Counted from the stretch's first letter, positions 25,102-33,955 are shown. The stretch: DNA of 64,000 nucleotides from Prauserella salsuginis (GCF_024648885.1 NZ_JANBBF010000001.1:62001-126000); one strand, 5' to 3'. Notes: generated by a model from the letters alone, not told the origin. Numbers and translations are program-made.

Positions 25102-26028
25102 ATGAAGGCGATCGTTCTCAACCGATACGGCGGACCCGACGAAGTGACCGTGGCCGACCACCCCGACCCGAAGGTGGCGCCCGGTGAGGTGCTGGTGCGG
25201 GTGAAGGCGGCCGGCGTCAACCCCGTCGACTGGAAGCTCGCCGCAGGCGGGCTCGACCCGCTGATGGAGGCGCGTTTCCCGTTGATTCCCGGCTGGGACG
25301 TGGCGGGCATCGTCGAAGCGGTCGGCCTGGACGTCGAGGAGTACGCAGTCGGTGACGAGGTGATCGGCTATGTCCGTAAGGACCACGCGGAACTCGGTTC
25401 GTACGCGGAGCTGGTCTCGGCCAACGTGCGGCTGCTGGCCCCGAAACCGGCCGCGCTCGACTGGGCGCAAGCGGCCGGGCTGCCGCTCGCGGGGCTCACG
25501 GCGTACCAGGCGCTGCGCAGGCTCGGCGTCGGCGCCGGGGACACGGTCCTGATCCACGCGGCCGCCGGCGGGGTCGGTGCACTGGGTGTCCAGTTGGCGA
25601 AGGAATTCGGTGCGCGGGTGATCGGCACGGCGAGTGAACGCAACCACGCGTTCCTGGACGAGCTCGGCGCGGAGCCCGTTTCCTACGGTGAAGGGCTGGC
25701 CGACCGGCTGCGTGAGGTCGCGCCGGACGGGGTCGACGCGACGGTCGATTTCGTCGGCGGCGAGGAAGCGGTCGACGTGTCCCGGCAGGTCACGAAGGAC
25801 CGGACGCGTGTGGCGTCGATCGCCGACCCCGCTGTGACCGAGTACGGCGGTCGGTACATGTGGGTGCGGCCGAGCGCCGAGGACCTCACCGAACTGAGCA
25901 AGCTGGCCGACGCCGGGAAGTTGGGTGTGCACGTCGACCGCACCTATCCGCTCGCCGAGGCCGCCGTTGCGTGGCGAGTGAGTCAGGCAGGCAACGTTCG
26001 GGGCAAGCTCGTGCTGACGGTCGGCTGA
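25102..26028 (+). CDS. Zinc-independent NADP-dependent quinone oxidoreductase-like enzyme
   Basis: A 308-residue medium-chain dehydrogenase/reductase of the quinone oxidoreductase group. The GroES-like N-terminus (MKAIVLNRYGGPDEVTV, VKAAGVNPVDWKL, IPGWDVAGIVEAVG) is followed by the nucleotide-binding domain with VLIHAAAGGVGALGVQLAKEFGARVIGTAS. No structural or catalytic zinc Cys set is present. It probably reduces quinones or enones with NADPH. ATG 25102 matches the family N-terminus, although no Shine-Dalgarno is evident; the reading frame is open for eleven codons more. It diverges from the TetR gene. Confidence 0.85.
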   Translation: MKAIVLNRYGGPDEVTVADHPDPKVAPGEVLVRVKAAGVNPVDWKLAAGGLDPLMEARFPLIPGWDVAGIVEAVGLDVEEYAVGDEVIGYVRKDHAELGSYAELVSANVRLLAPKPAALDWAQAAGLPLAGLTAYQALRRLGVGAGDTVLIHAAAGGVGALGVQLAKEFGARVIGTASERNHAFLDELGAEPVSYGEGLADRLREVAPDGVDATVDFVGGEEAVDVSRQVTKDRTRVASIADPAVTEYGGRYMWVRPSAEDLTELSKLADAGKLGVHVDRTYPLAEAAVAWRVSQAGNVRGKLVLTVG

Positions 26029-26328
26029 TCGCGGCGTCGCAGCGCGGGCGGCAGGGGGACGTACTCGCGGCCGCACTGCGCGGTGGCCCGCCCGTTGTCG
26101 CGAGTGGACCGCCGAGCTGGCGCGGCGACGGGTGGCGCGAGCGCTGCCACGGTTTCGTGTCGGTCCACGCCGTGGCCATCGTCGACGAGGCGTGAGCATT
26201 GTGGTGTGGGCATTATGGCGTGAGCATTGTGGCGTGAGTTACCGACGCACGACCTGTTTCTGCAGGTGTGCTGCCGTACGATCGGACGCCGATTGTTCCC
26301 CGACGACGAGGCGTCAGGAGGCCGACAG
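26029..26328. other. Intergenic stretch with a tandem repeat; no gene seen
   Basis: 300 bases between the quinone oxidoreductase and lysE genes. Apart from the 14-bp tandem repeat and a ribosome-binding site for lysE, nothing is recognised. A frame ending at TGA 26193-26195 gives a plausible-looking peptide tail without a start, perhaps a gene remnant. Confidence 0.4.
26190..26238 (+). repeat. 14-bp tandem repeat, 3.5 copies
   Basis: Units gcgtgagcattgtg (26190-26203), gtgtgggcattatg (26204-26217), gcgtgagcattgtg (26218-26231) and a half unit to 26238. Copies 1 and 3 are identical. Confidence 0.75.
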
Positions 26329-26973
26329 GTGATCACCACGACCGCCGTGGCCGGAGTGGCGCTCCTCGAGTTGGGAATGGCGATGACACCCGGACCGAAC
26401 ATGGTCTACCTCGCCTCTCGCGCGCTGACCCAGGGGCGCAGGGCGGGTCTGGTCAGTTTGGCCGGTACCGGGGTCGGATTCGTCTGCTACCTGGTGGCCA
26501 CCGCTGCCGGTTTGTCCGCACTGTTCGCCGCCGTGCCGGTCGCGTACACGGTCGTCAAGTTGGCGGGTGCCGTCTACCTCGGCTATCTGGCCTGGGGAAT
26601 GATCAAGCCGGGTAGCCGTTCGCCGTTGGACCCGGCTCAGGATCTGACTCCGGACTCCGATGTGCGGTTGTTCTCGATGGGGATGGTCACCAACCTGCTC
26701 AATCCCAAGATCGCGTTGCTGTACGCCGCACTGTTGCCGCAATTCCTGGACCCGCACGCCGGTCCCGCATGGACACAGCTGTTGCAGCTCGGGGCCGTGC
26801 AGATCATTGTGGGTCTTGCCGTGAATGCCGTGGTCGTCCTGGGGGCTGCGCGGGCCTCGCGATTCCTGGCGGCCCGACCTCGCGGCATGGCTGCCGTGCG
26901 TTACACGGCAGGAGGCGTGCTCGGTGCCTTCGCGCTGCGCACTGCGCTGTCCCGAACCCCGGCGTCCGCGTGA
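26329..26973 (+). CDS. LysE/RhtB-family amino-acid exporter
   Basis: A 214-residue membrane protein with six predicted helices and the LysE signature ELGMAMTPGPNMVYLASRALTQGRRAGL at the N-terminus. NLLNPKIALLYAALLPQF is the conserved mid-protein motif. It exports amino acids or homoserine-lactone-like compounds; the substrate is not predictable. GTG 26329 has AGGAGG eight to nine bases upstream. It is followed after 55 bases by a serine hydrolase gene in the same direction. Confidence 0.88.
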   Translation: MITTTAVAGVALLELGMAMTPGPNMVYLASRALTQGRRAGLVSLAGTGVGFVCYLVATAAGLSALFAAVPVAYTVVKLAGAVYLGYLAWGMIKPGSRSPLDPAQDLTPDSDVRLFSMGMVTNLLNPKIALLYAALLPQFLDPHAGPAWTQLLQLGAVQIIVGLAVNAVVVLGAARASRFLAARPRGMAAVRYTAGGVLGAFALRTALSRTPASA

Positions 26974-27028
26974 CACCGACTGCCTCCGGTATGACGCCGC
27001 CGGCCCTGGCGTGGCATGTTACTGCGGC

Positions 27029-28069
27029 ATGGGACCGAGCCGAGCGTCGGTGAATTTCGCGTTCACGCTGCCCGCGATTCACGATGCCGTCGAGCGGGCC
27101 GAACGTCGCGCGACGCCTGGAATCGAGGACATCGCCAGGTTTCATGCGGCGCAGGTCACCGATCGGGCGCACCGCGAGGTCGTCGGACCACTGTTGCCGG
27201 GTGGCGGTCCGAGCGGCCTGGTGAGCTTCCGGGGTGCGGTTATCGCCGAGTGGGGCGACGTCGATCGGCCCGAGATGTGTTTCTCGGTCACCAAAACGGT
27301 CCTTTCCGCGGTCGCGGGTGCGGCGTCCGACCGTGGCCTGCTCCCCGACGTGCACGCTCCGGTCGAGGACACGGTCGACCTGCCGGTGCGACTCGGCCCG
27401 GATCTGACGTGGCGTCATCTGCTGCAGCAGACGAGCGGATGGGCGGGTGAGCTGTGGGGGAAGCCGGCTCACGTCGACGCGCAGAGCCTCCGCGACGGTG
27501 GTTCTGCCGCCTACGCCGAGCCGGGTGCGGCGTGGGCGTACAACGATGTTCGGGTCAACCTGCTCGCACTCGCTCTGACAGCGCTGTGGCGTAGGCCGTT
27601 GGCCGAGGTGGCCCGTACGGAGCTGTTCGACCCGATCGGTGCATCGCCGACCTGGTCGTGGCACGGCTACCGCGAGGCGACGATTGCGGTGGACGGCACG
27701 GAACTGTCGGTGGTCTCGGGTGGTGCGCACTGGGGTGGTGGACTGTGGATGTCCACGGCGGACCTGCTGCTACTGGGCGAACTGTTCCTCGAACGCGGGT
27801 CATGGCACGGAAAGCAGGTGCTGAGTACCGAGTGGATCGATGCGAGCTGGCGTCCCTGCTCGGTCAACCCGGATTACGGCTACCTGTGGTGGCTGAACGA
27901 TCGGCTGCATGTGTTCGCCGACGCTCCTGCCACCGGCCGGTGCGCCAGGGGATGCGGCGACCGTCATCTGTTGTGGGTCGATCCGGCCCGCGAACTGGTC
28001 ATCGTCTCGCGCTGGTCCGACTCGGTCGGACTGCTCGTTCGCGACATCTCCGACGCCATCCCGGTGTGA
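27029..28069 (+). CDS. Serine hydrolase of the class C beta-lactamase/esterase family
   Basis: A 346-residue penicillin-binding-protein-like hydrolase. Nucleophile Ser86 and Lys89 are in CFSVTKTVLS, the Tyr-x-Asn element is AWAYNDVRVN, and HWGGGLW replaces the third Lys-Thr-Gly box. TWRHLLQQTSGW and STADLLLLGELFLERG are typical of the family. No signal peptide is present, so it appears cytoplasmic, and an esterase or peptidase role is more likely than antibiotic resistance. Start choice is uncertain: ATG 27029 or GTG 27050, neither with a clear Shine-Dalgarno. It is convergent with fadE23. Confidence 0.82.
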   Translation: MGPSRASVNFAFTLPAIHDAVERAERRATPGIEDIARFHAAQVTDRAHREVVGPLLPGGGPSGLVSFRGAVIAEWGDVDRPEMCFSVTKTVLSAVAGAASDRGLLPDVHAPVEDTVDLPVRLGPDLTWRHLLQQTSGWAGELWGKPAHVDAQSLRDGGSAAYAEPGAAWAYNDVRVNLLALALTALWRRPLAEVARTELFDPIGASPTWSWHGYREATIAVDGTELSVVSGGAHWGGGLWMSTADLLLLGELFLERGSWHGKQVLSTEWIDASWRPCSVNPDYGYLWWLNDRLHVFADAPATGRCARGCGDRHLLWVDPARELVIVSRWSDSVGLLVRDISDAIPV

Positions 28070-28202
28070 CGGCGCCTGGCGTGCGTTCGGCGACTGTAGG
28101 CGGTGCTGCCCACCGGAAACCGTCGAACGGTGATCGACCGCCGTCGATGGACGACCACGCCCGGCCAGAGAGACACCGAGTGAGACAGGCACCGAGCGAA
28201 AA

Positions 28203-28238
28203 ACCGCCCGGCTGCAGGGGTGAGGGCAGCCGGGCGGT
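28203..28238 (-). terminator. Rho-independent terminator of the fadE24-fadE23 operon
   Basis: Perfect 13-bp stem (ACCGCCCGGCTGC at 28203-28215 with its complement at 28226-28238), loop of ten. On the minus strand it is followed by TTTTT, 14 bases after the fadE23 stop. Confidence 0.85.
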
Positions 28239-28252
28239 CGTCGGGAAGGGTT

Positions 28253-29461
28253 CTACTTCAACTCGGCGCTGGACTTGCCGAGCAGGCGCCGGGCGATGAT
28301 GAGCTGCTGGATCTGCTGGGTGCCTTCGAAGATGTCGAGGATCTTCGCGTCGCGGCTCCACTTCTCGAGCAGCGACTCCTCCGTGTAGCCGTACGCACCG
28401 GCCAGCTCGACGCAGCGCAGCGTGATGTCCACACCGGACCGACCGGCCTTGGCCTTGGCCATCGACGCCTGCAGCGAGTTGGGCTTGCGGTTGTCGGCCA
28501 TCCACGCCGACTCCAGCGTCAGCAGGTACGCGGCCTCGTAGTCGGCCTCGAGTTGCAGGAACGTGGCGGCCGCCGCGCTCTGGGCGTTCGCCGGCTTGTC
28601 GTAGTCGATGTCGACACCGGCGTCTTCGAGCACGCGCCGGGTCTCCTCGAGCGCTGCCCGTGCCACGCCGACCGCCATCGCGGCGACCATGGGACGGGTG
28701 TTGTCGAAGGTCTGCATGACCCCCGCGAAGCCCGTCTTCGTGTCGACCTCCGGGCTGCCGAGCAGGTTCTCCTTCGGCACCCGGCAGTTCTCGAACCGCA
28801 GCACCGCCGTGTCCGAGGCGCGGATACCGAGCTTGTGCTCCAGTCGCACCACTTCGAACCCGGGCGTGCCCTTCTCGACGACGAACGACTTGATCGCGGC
28901 GCGGCCCTTCGACTTGTCCAATGTGGCCCACACGACGACGCAGTCGGCCCGCTCGCCCGCGGTCACGAAGATCTTCTCGCCGTTGATGATGTACTCGTCG
29001 CCGTCGAGTTCCGCGGTGGCACTCACGGCTGCCGAGTCGGACCCGAAGCTCGGCTCGGTGATCGCCATGGCGGCCCACTTGCCCTTGAACCGCTCCAACT
29101 GTTCGTCGTTGGCCACGGAGGCGATCGCCGCGTTGCCGAGGCCCTGCCGCGGCATCGACAGCAGCAGCGCCACGTCGCCCCAGCACATCTCGATCGCGCC
29201 GAGCACAGTGGACAGGTTGCCGCCGTTGCGGTTCCCCTTGTCCTCGTTGTTGTCGTCCTTGCGCACCCCGGAGGCGCCCGCGCCGCCCTCGCCGGACGAG
29301 TTCAGACCGTCCAGCAGGGACGCCAGCATGTCCAGTTCGGTGGGATACGCGTGCTCGGCCCGGTCGTACTTACGGGAGTTCGGGCGGAACACTTCCGCGG
29401 CCGCCTGGTGCGCCTGGTTGACCAGCGCCTTGGCCTTCTTGGGGATCTCGAGGTTGATCAC
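28253..29461 (-). CDS. fadE23: Acyl-CoA dehydrogenase, catalytic partner (FadE23-like)
   Basis: A 402-residue acyl-CoA dehydrogenase close in start and length to mycobacterial FadE23 (INLEIPKKAKALVNQAHQAAAEVFRP). FAD/substrate blocks are MAITEPSFGSDSAAV and INGEKIFVTAGERAD. The C-terminal SRDAKILDIFEGTQQIQQL carries the catalytic Glu at the MCAD-type position. It forms an operon with the FadE24-like gene 22 bases upstream, which lacks that Glu, so the two probably make a heteromeric enzyme, as for paired mycobacterial FadE proteins. The substrate is unknown (fatty acid or sterol side chain). GTG 29461 has AAAGGG six bases upstream. Confidence 0.87.
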   Translation of the reverse strand: MINLEIPKKAKALVNQAHQAAAEVFRPNSRKYDRAEHAYPTELDMLASLLDGLNSSGEGGAGASGVRKDDNNEDKGNRNGGNLSTVLGAIEMCWGDVALLLSMPRQGLGNAAIASVANDEQLERFKGKWAAMAITEPSFGSDSAAVSATAELDGDEYIINGEKIFVTAGERADCVVVWATLDKSKGRAAIKSFVVEKGTPGFEVVRLEHKLGIRASDTAVLRFENCRVPKENLLGSPEVDTKTGFAGVMQTFDNTRPMVAAMAVGVARAALEETRRVLEDAGVDIDYDKPANAQSAAAATFLQLEADYEAAYLLTLESAWMADNRKPNSLQASMAKAKAGRSGVDITLRCVELAGAYGYTEESLLEKWSRDAKILDIFEGTQQIQQLIIARRLLGKSSAELK

Positions 29462-29483
29462 AGCAAGCCCTTTCTGCGCTGCT

Positions 29484-30821
29484 CTACAGGAGAACGATGC
29501 CGTCGACGGCGCCGATCGCGCGCAGGTCGCGATACCAGCGCTCCACCGGGTGTTCCTTGGTGTAGCCGTGCCCGCCGAGCAGCTGCACACCCGCGCTGCC
29601 GATCTGCATGCCCTTGTCCGTCGCGAGCTTGCGGGCCAGCGCGACCTCGCGCGCGTAGGGCCTGCCCTGTTCGGCCCGCGATGCGGCACGCAGCATCGTC
29701 AGCCGCATGCTCTCCAACTCGATCGCGATGTCCGACACCTGGAACGCCACGCCCTGGCGGTGGCTGATCGGCTCCCCGAACGCTTCCCGCTCGTTGACGT
29801 ACGGGATGACGTAGTCGAGCACCGCTTTGCCCGTACCGCAGGCCAGCGCGGCCCAGCCGATCCGCGACAGGCGCACGACGTCGGCGAACACCTCGCGGCT
29901 GCCGCCGCCCAGTAGTGCGCCCGCGGGCAGCGTCACGTCGCTGAGCACGAGCTTCGTCGTCGCGGCGCTGCGCAGGCCCATCGCGGGCTCGGCCTCGACC
30001 GACACGCCCGCGGTGGCCCCCTCGACGATGAACAGGGCGGGCCCGCGGCCTTCGAGGTCGGCCGAAACGATGAACAGTTCGGCGTCCGCCCCGCGCGGCA
30101 CGAGCGACTTCACGCCGTCCAGCCGATAGCCGTTCGGGGTGCGCTTCGCGCGCGTCTTCGGGGCGAACGGATCGAACAGCGGGGTGCGTTCCTGCAGTGC
30201 CAGCGCCGCGGCCGGCACGTGTTCGCCCGCGAACGCGGGCACGTAGGTCGCCTGCTGGTCGGCATCGCCCCACTGCACGAGTGCGTTGCTCACCGCCGAC
30301 GGCGCGAGCACGGCCACGGCCAGGCCCATGTCGCCGTGGGCCAGCGACTCGGCGACGAGCGCGTTGGTGACGACCGAGCGCTCCGAGCCGACGCCGCCGA
30401 GCTCGTCGGGAATGCCGATCTGGGTCACGCCCAGTTCTGCGGCCCGGTCCAGCAGGCCGTCCGGGGGTGCGAGCTTGTCGTCGGCCTGAGCCGCCGTGGG
30501 TCGGAGCTGTTCCGCCGCGAACTCGTCGACCGTCTCGACGATCATCTGCTGCTCGTCGGTGGGTTCGAGGTCGAACAGTCCCGAATCGGGAGCCTTCTCG
30601 AGGCGCGCGGGCTTGCCGAGCCGCGTCGTCGCCTTGAACGTGCGATTCGCCGTGCCCGCCGCCTGGAAGCCGGCACGAGTGGCCGACGAGACGAGGCCCT
30701 CCACGGGCTTGCGCAGGCCCGCGCGGTCGATCAGCTTGCTGCCTGCCAGCCGGTTCAGCGCGGCGAGGCCGAGGCCCATGGCGTCGCGCCCCTGCTGCGG
30801 ATTCTCTCGAGCCACAGTCAT
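29484..30821 (-). CDS. fadE24: Acyl-CoA dehydrogenase, non-catalytic partner (FadE24-like)
   Basis: A 445-residue acyl-CoA dehydrogenase with a long N-terminal extension of about 80 residues before the core (EPTDEQQMIVETVDEFAAEQL). Core elements include QIGIPDELGGVGSERSVV, GWAALACGTGKAVLDYVIPYVNEREAFG and LLGGHGYTKEHPVERWYRDLRA. The C-terminus stops at IGAVDGIVLL and lacks the EGT segment holding the catalytic Glu, so alone it should be inactive. It is the first gene of the operon with fadE23, as in mycobacteria (Rv3139-Rv3140). ATG 30821 lies 11 bases downstream of a perfect 18-bp palindrome. Confidence 0.85.
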   Translation of the reverse strand: MTVARENPQQGRDAMGLGLAALNRLAGSKLIDRAGLRKPVEGLVSSATRAGFQAAGTANRTFKATTRLGKPARLEKAPDSGLFDLEPTDEQQMIVETVDEFAAEQLRPTAAQADDKLAPPDGLLDRAAELGVTQIGIPDELGGVGSERSVVTNALVAESLAHGDMGLAVAVLAPSAVSNALVQWGDADQQATYVPAFAGEHVPAAALALQERTPLFDPFAPKTRAKRTPNGYRLDGVKSLVPRGADAELFIVSADLEGRGPALFIVEGATAGVSVEAEPAMGLRSAATTKLVLSDVTLPAGALLGGGSREVFADVVRLSRIGWAALACGTGKAVLDYVIPYVNEREAFGEPISHRQGVAFQVSDIAIELESMRLTMLRAASRAEQGRPYAREVALARKLATDKGMQIGSAGVQLLGGHGYTKEHPVERWYRDLRAIGAVDGIVLL

Positions 30822-30832
30822 CCCCTTCGGTT

Positions 30833-30850
30833 ACCTACTCGCGAGTAGGT
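30833..30850. promoter_or_regulatory. Operator palindrome of the fadE24-fadE23 operon
   Basis: ACCTACTCGCGAGTAGGT is a perfect 18-bp palindrome 11 bases upstream of fadE24. A second, partial copy ACTCGCCAGTAGG lies at 30868-30880. Size and symmetry are those of a TetR-type operator. The rest of the spacer to 31112 shows no gene. Confidence 0.65.
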
Positions 30851-31112
30851 TAACGCGAATGACGGTGACTCGCCAGTAGGGGGCGGGAAGTGCGGAGGTG
30901 GCGCCGCGCACGGCGAGCGTGGTCGGTCGAGGTGGGGAGCAGTGTCCGGCGGGACAACCGACTGCCCGGCCGCACGGATACCGCGACAGGTGAGCCGTCA
31001 GTGTTCCCCACGCCGACCCGCGCGAGCCGGTCCACAGGGCCCACCCGGCGGGTCCCAGGTGGTCCGCGACGGCCCGATTCTCGGTCCTTGCTGCCCTACC
31101 AGGCTCGGCCTG

Positions 31113-32564
31113 TCATCGTCCTGTGTATCCGGAGCGACCGTCCTGTCCGGCAACGTCCGGTGTCGACGACTGCCGGGCCGGGGCCGTGTCGCGGCCGCCG
31201 GCGCCCAGCACGGTGCTCATGAGGGTGAGCAGCTCGGCGGGCAGGTTGGGCCTGCGGTTCACCCGGCGGGTGCGGGTGAGGTCGTTGGCCACCGTCAGTG
31301 CGGCGTGCACGGTGATCTTCGCTTCGCGGGTGTCGAGTTCGGGACGCGCGGCTTCCAGCAGCCGGACCCAACGAGAGACGTACTCGCGCTGGATCCGCAG
31401 CAGCTCGGGGCGGTCGCGTTCGTCGATGTGCACGCGGTCCACGGAGAACGACACGAGGAGTTCAGGCTGGCCGGTCAGCGTCGCGACGTAGGACTCGGCG
31501 AGCCGGTGCAGCGCGGGCCACTCGCCGTCGGAACGCAGCGCATCCTCGGCGCCCAACAGGAGCCGGTCGCCCGCCCTGCGGCCGATGGCGCCCAGCAGGC
31601 TCGCCTTGCTGGGAAAGTGCCGGTACACACTCGGCCCCGCGATGCCGGCCGCGCGGCCGATGTCGTCCATGCTCACGGCGCTGAACCCGTGGGAGGCGAA
31701 CAGCTCGGTGGCCTCGGTGAGGATCTGTTCTCGGCGGGACGGTGTCGTGAGCGGCTCGGACGCGGGTCCGGCACCCACGGCACCGGCGGCAAGGTCGGGT
31801 GTCCCCGTCGCACCGGACGCGACCGCACCGGACGTCACCCCACCGGGCGGGACCGCACCGGGCGGGACCGCACCGGATGCCGCCGCATCGGACGCCGCCG
31901 CGTGGGGGATGCCGGTGGCCGGCGCGTCGGGCCCGGAGGGGGCGGAGCCGGTAGGCAGGCCGGCCCGCAGGACGCGGGTGGCGATGTCGACGAGCAGCTG
32001 CTCGAACCGCCGTTTCGGCACGCTCGTGCGATGGACGGACACGCTGCCGAACACCGAGAGCACGGCCCAGCACAGCAGTTCGGCGTCCTCAGGGGGCAGC
32101 TCCGGGCGGACCCTCAGCAGCACCTTGGTCCACGTCGCGAGCATCGCCCCGGATCGTTCCCGCAGGTCGCGCTGGGTTTCGGCGTCGAGGTGCCTGCCCT
32201 CCCAGCGCCACAGGGCCGCGGCGTCGCGCCGTTCCACCGACTTGCCTGCCAGCTCGGTCAGCAGGGTGTTGAGCTGGTCCGGTGAGGGGTGGGCGCCCGC
32301 CAGGGACGCCGCGCCGGTGGCTTCCTCGATCTCTTCCAGGCCGGCGCGCAGCACGTGCGCGAGGATCGCCTGCTTGTCCTTGAAGTGGCGGTACAGCGCC
32401 GGTCCGGTGATGCCGGCGGCGGCGGCGATGTCGTTGATGCCCACGCCGTGGTAACCGCGCGCACGGAACAGCTCGGCCGCGACGGCGGCGAGCTGCGTCT
32501 TGCGGTCACGGGGCCGCTTGTCGCCTGTGCGGGGCCCTTTGCCGCTGGGTGCTGTCCGTGCCAT
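31113..32564 (-). CDS. Transcriptional regulator with two TetR domains (Mce3R-like architecture)
   Basis: A 483-residue protein made of two complete TetR units. The first helix-turn-helix (GINDIAAAAGITGPALYRHF, about residues 43-62) is nearly identical in its recognition helix to the TetR protein at 851-1441. The second (SMDDIGRAAGIAGPSVYRHF) lies near residues 300-320. Between them is a Pro/Ala/Gly-rich linker of pentapeptide repeats encoded by a 15-bp tandem repeat. Mycobacterial Mce3R also has tandem TetR domains and controls lipid genes. This gene is divergent from fadA-fadB and upstream of fadE24-fadE23, so control of beta-oxidation is likely (inference). No Shine-Dalgarno is evident at ATG 32564. 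Confidence 0.85.
   Translation of the reverse strand: MARTAPSGKGPRTGDKRPRDRKTQLAAVAAELFRARGYHGVGINDIAAAAGITGPALYRHFKDKQAILAHVLRAGLEEIEEATGAASLAGAHPSPDQLNTLLTELAGKSVERRDAAALWRWEGRHLDAETQRDLRERSGAMLATWTKVLLRVRPELPPEDAELLCWAVLSVFGSVSVHRTSVPKRRFEQLLVDIATRVLRAGLPTGSAPSGPDAPATGIPHAAASDAAASGAVPPGAVPPGGVTSGAVASGATGTPDLAAGAVGAGPASEPLTTPSRREQILTEATELFASHGFSAVSMDDIGRAAGIAGPSVYRHFPSKASLLGAIGRRAGDRLLLGAEDALRSDGEWPALHRLAESYVATLTGQPELLVSFSVDRVHIDERDRPELLRIQREYVSRWVRLLEAARPELDTREAKITVHAALTVANDLTRTRRVNRRPNLPAELLTLMSTVLGAGGRDTAPARQSSTPDVAGQDGRSGYTGR
31811..31900 (-). repeat. 15-bp coding minisatellite, six copies
   Basis: Six 15-base units from 31811 to 31900; the third and fourth (31841-31855, 31856-31870: caccgggcgggaccg) are identical. 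They encode pentapeptides such as VPPGA and VASGA in the linker of the two-domain TetR regulator. Confidence 0.85.
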
Positions 32565-32606
32565 AGGTGAGACAACTTTAGCGTGGCCGGTTCAGCTGAC
32601 AACCCA

Positions 32607-32650
32607 TTGACACCATGGGAATAAGGCGGATTATGTTAGTAGCGATTAGC
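32607..32650 (+). promoter_or_regulatory. fadA-fadB promoter with GTTAG-type site
   Basis: TTGACA (32607-32612) is followed at 19 bases by TATGTT (32632-32637) as a possible -10. Overlapping it is GTTAGTAGCGATTAGC (32635-32650), identical in 12 of 16 positions to the accD1 operator at 2439-2454. Binding by the divergent two-domain TetR protein is plausible. Confidence 0.45.
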
Positions 32651-32727
32651 ACCGAATCTACACGCATGGGCACTGTCGACCATGTCGGCTGCATGCTTGC
32701 CGTCAGCCGCGAGGAAGGACCGTTGGT

Positions 32728-33939
32728 GTGAGTACAGAGGCGTTCATCTACGAGGCGATCCGCACGCCTCGTGGCAAGAACAAGGGCGGAGCCCTGCACG
32801 GGACGAAGCCGGTCGACCTGGTCACGGGTCTGATCGACGAGCTCAAGAGCCGGCACCCGGGTCTCGACCCGGCCAAGATCGAGGACATCGTCCTCGGCGT
32901 CGTCTCGCCGGTCGGCGACCAGGGCGCCGACATCGCGCGTGCCGCCGCGATGGCGGGCGGCCTGCCCGACACCGTCGCGGGCGTGCAGCTCAACCGGTTC
33001 TGCTCGTCGGGCCTCGAAGCCGTCAACCAGGCCGCTGCGCGGGTGCGCTCCGGCTGGGAGGGCCTGCTGCTCGCAGGCGGCGTCGAGTCCATGTCGCGGG
33101 TACCGATGGGCAGCGACGGCGGGGCGATGTTCACCGACCCGGCGACGAACTACGACACCTACTTCGTGCCGCAGGGCATCGGTGCCGACCTGATCGCGAC
33201 CCTCGAGGGCTTCTCCCGTGAGGACGTCGACCGCTTCGCCGTCCGCTCGCAGGACAAGGCCGAGGCGGCGTGGTCCGGCGGCTACTTCGCCAAGTCCGTC
33301 GTGCCGGTCAAGGACATGAACGGCGTGACGATCCTCGACCACGACGAGCACCGCAGGCCCGGCACCACGGTCGACGACCTGGCCAAGCTCAAGCCCGCCT
33401 TCGAAGGCATCGGCGAGATGGGCGGTTTCGACGCGGTGGCGCTGCAGAAGTACCACCAGGTCGAGAAGATCGATCACGTCCACACCGGCGGCAACTCGTC
33501 GGGCATCGTCGACGGCGCCGCAGTGGTGCTGATCGGCAATGAGCAGGTCGGCAAGGACCTGGGGCTGACGCCGCGTGCGCGCATCGTGTCGGCCGCGATC
33601 ACGGGGTCGGACCCGACGATCATGCTCACGGGCCCGACGCCCGCCACCGAGAAGGTGCTCGCGCAGGCGGGCATGACCACCGACGACATCGACTTGTTCG
33701 AGCTGAACGAGGCGTTCGCTTCGGTCGTCATGAAGTGGATGAAGGACCTGAAGCTCCCCGAGGAGAAGGTCAACGTCAACGGCGGCGCCATCGCGATGGG
33801 TCACCCGCTCGGCGCCACCGGCGCGATGATCCTCGGCACGATGGTCGACGAGCTGGAGCGGCGCCAGGAGCGGCGCGCGTTGCTGTCGCTGTGCATCGGC
33901 GGCGGTATGGGTATCGGCACGATCATCGAGCGTGTGTGA
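32728..33939 (+). CDS. fadA: Acetyl-CoA acyltransferase (3-ketoacyl-CoA thiolase)
   Basis: A 403-residue thiolase, the same length as mycobacterial FadA (Rv0859). The nucleophile Cys92 is in [13 protein letters not shown]. The C-terminal active-site segments are [16 protein letters not shown] (His) and [11 protein letters not shown] (Cys, acid/base). It cleaves 3-ketoacyl-CoA with CoA in the last step of beta-oxidation, forming the trifunctional complex with FadB encoded 16 bases downstream. GTG 32728 has GAGGAAGGA upstream. It is divergently transcribed from the two-domain TetR gene. Confidence 0.93.
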   Translation: MSTEAFIYEAIRTPRGKNKGGALHGTKPVDLVTGLIDELKSRHPGLDPAKIEDIVLGVVSPVGDQGADIARAAAMAGGLPDTVAGVQLNRFCSSGLEAVNQAAARVRSGWEGLLLAGGVESMSRVPMGSDGGAMFTDPATNYDTYFVPQGIGADLIATLEGFSREDVDRFAVRSQDKAEAAWSGGYFAKSVVPVKDMNGVTILDHDEHRRPGTTVDDLAKLKPAFEGIGEMGGFDAVALQKYHQVEKIDHVHTGGNSSGIVDGAAVVLIGNEQVGKDLGLTPRARIVSAAITGSDPTIMLTGPTPATEKVLAQAGMTTDDIDLFELNEAFASVVMKWMKDLKLPEEKVNVNGGAIAMGHPLGATGAMILGTMVDELERRQERRALLSLCIGGGMGIGTIIERV

Positions 33940-33955
33940 GGGCGAGCGAAAAACA

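Noticed and set aside
26029-26195. Small gene ending at TGA 26195
   Set aside because: A plausible tail (HGFVSVHAVAIVDEA) but no start or ribosome-binding site, and most of the frame overlaps the previous gene.
27029-28069. Antibiotic-resistance beta-lactamase
   Set aside because: SxxK and YxN are present, but there is no signal peptide and the KTG box is HWGGG, as in esterase-like members.
30850-31112. Additional small gene between fadE24 and the two-domain TetR gene
   Set aside because: Open frames there lack ribosome-binding sites and show no coding-like composition; only the partial operator is supported.
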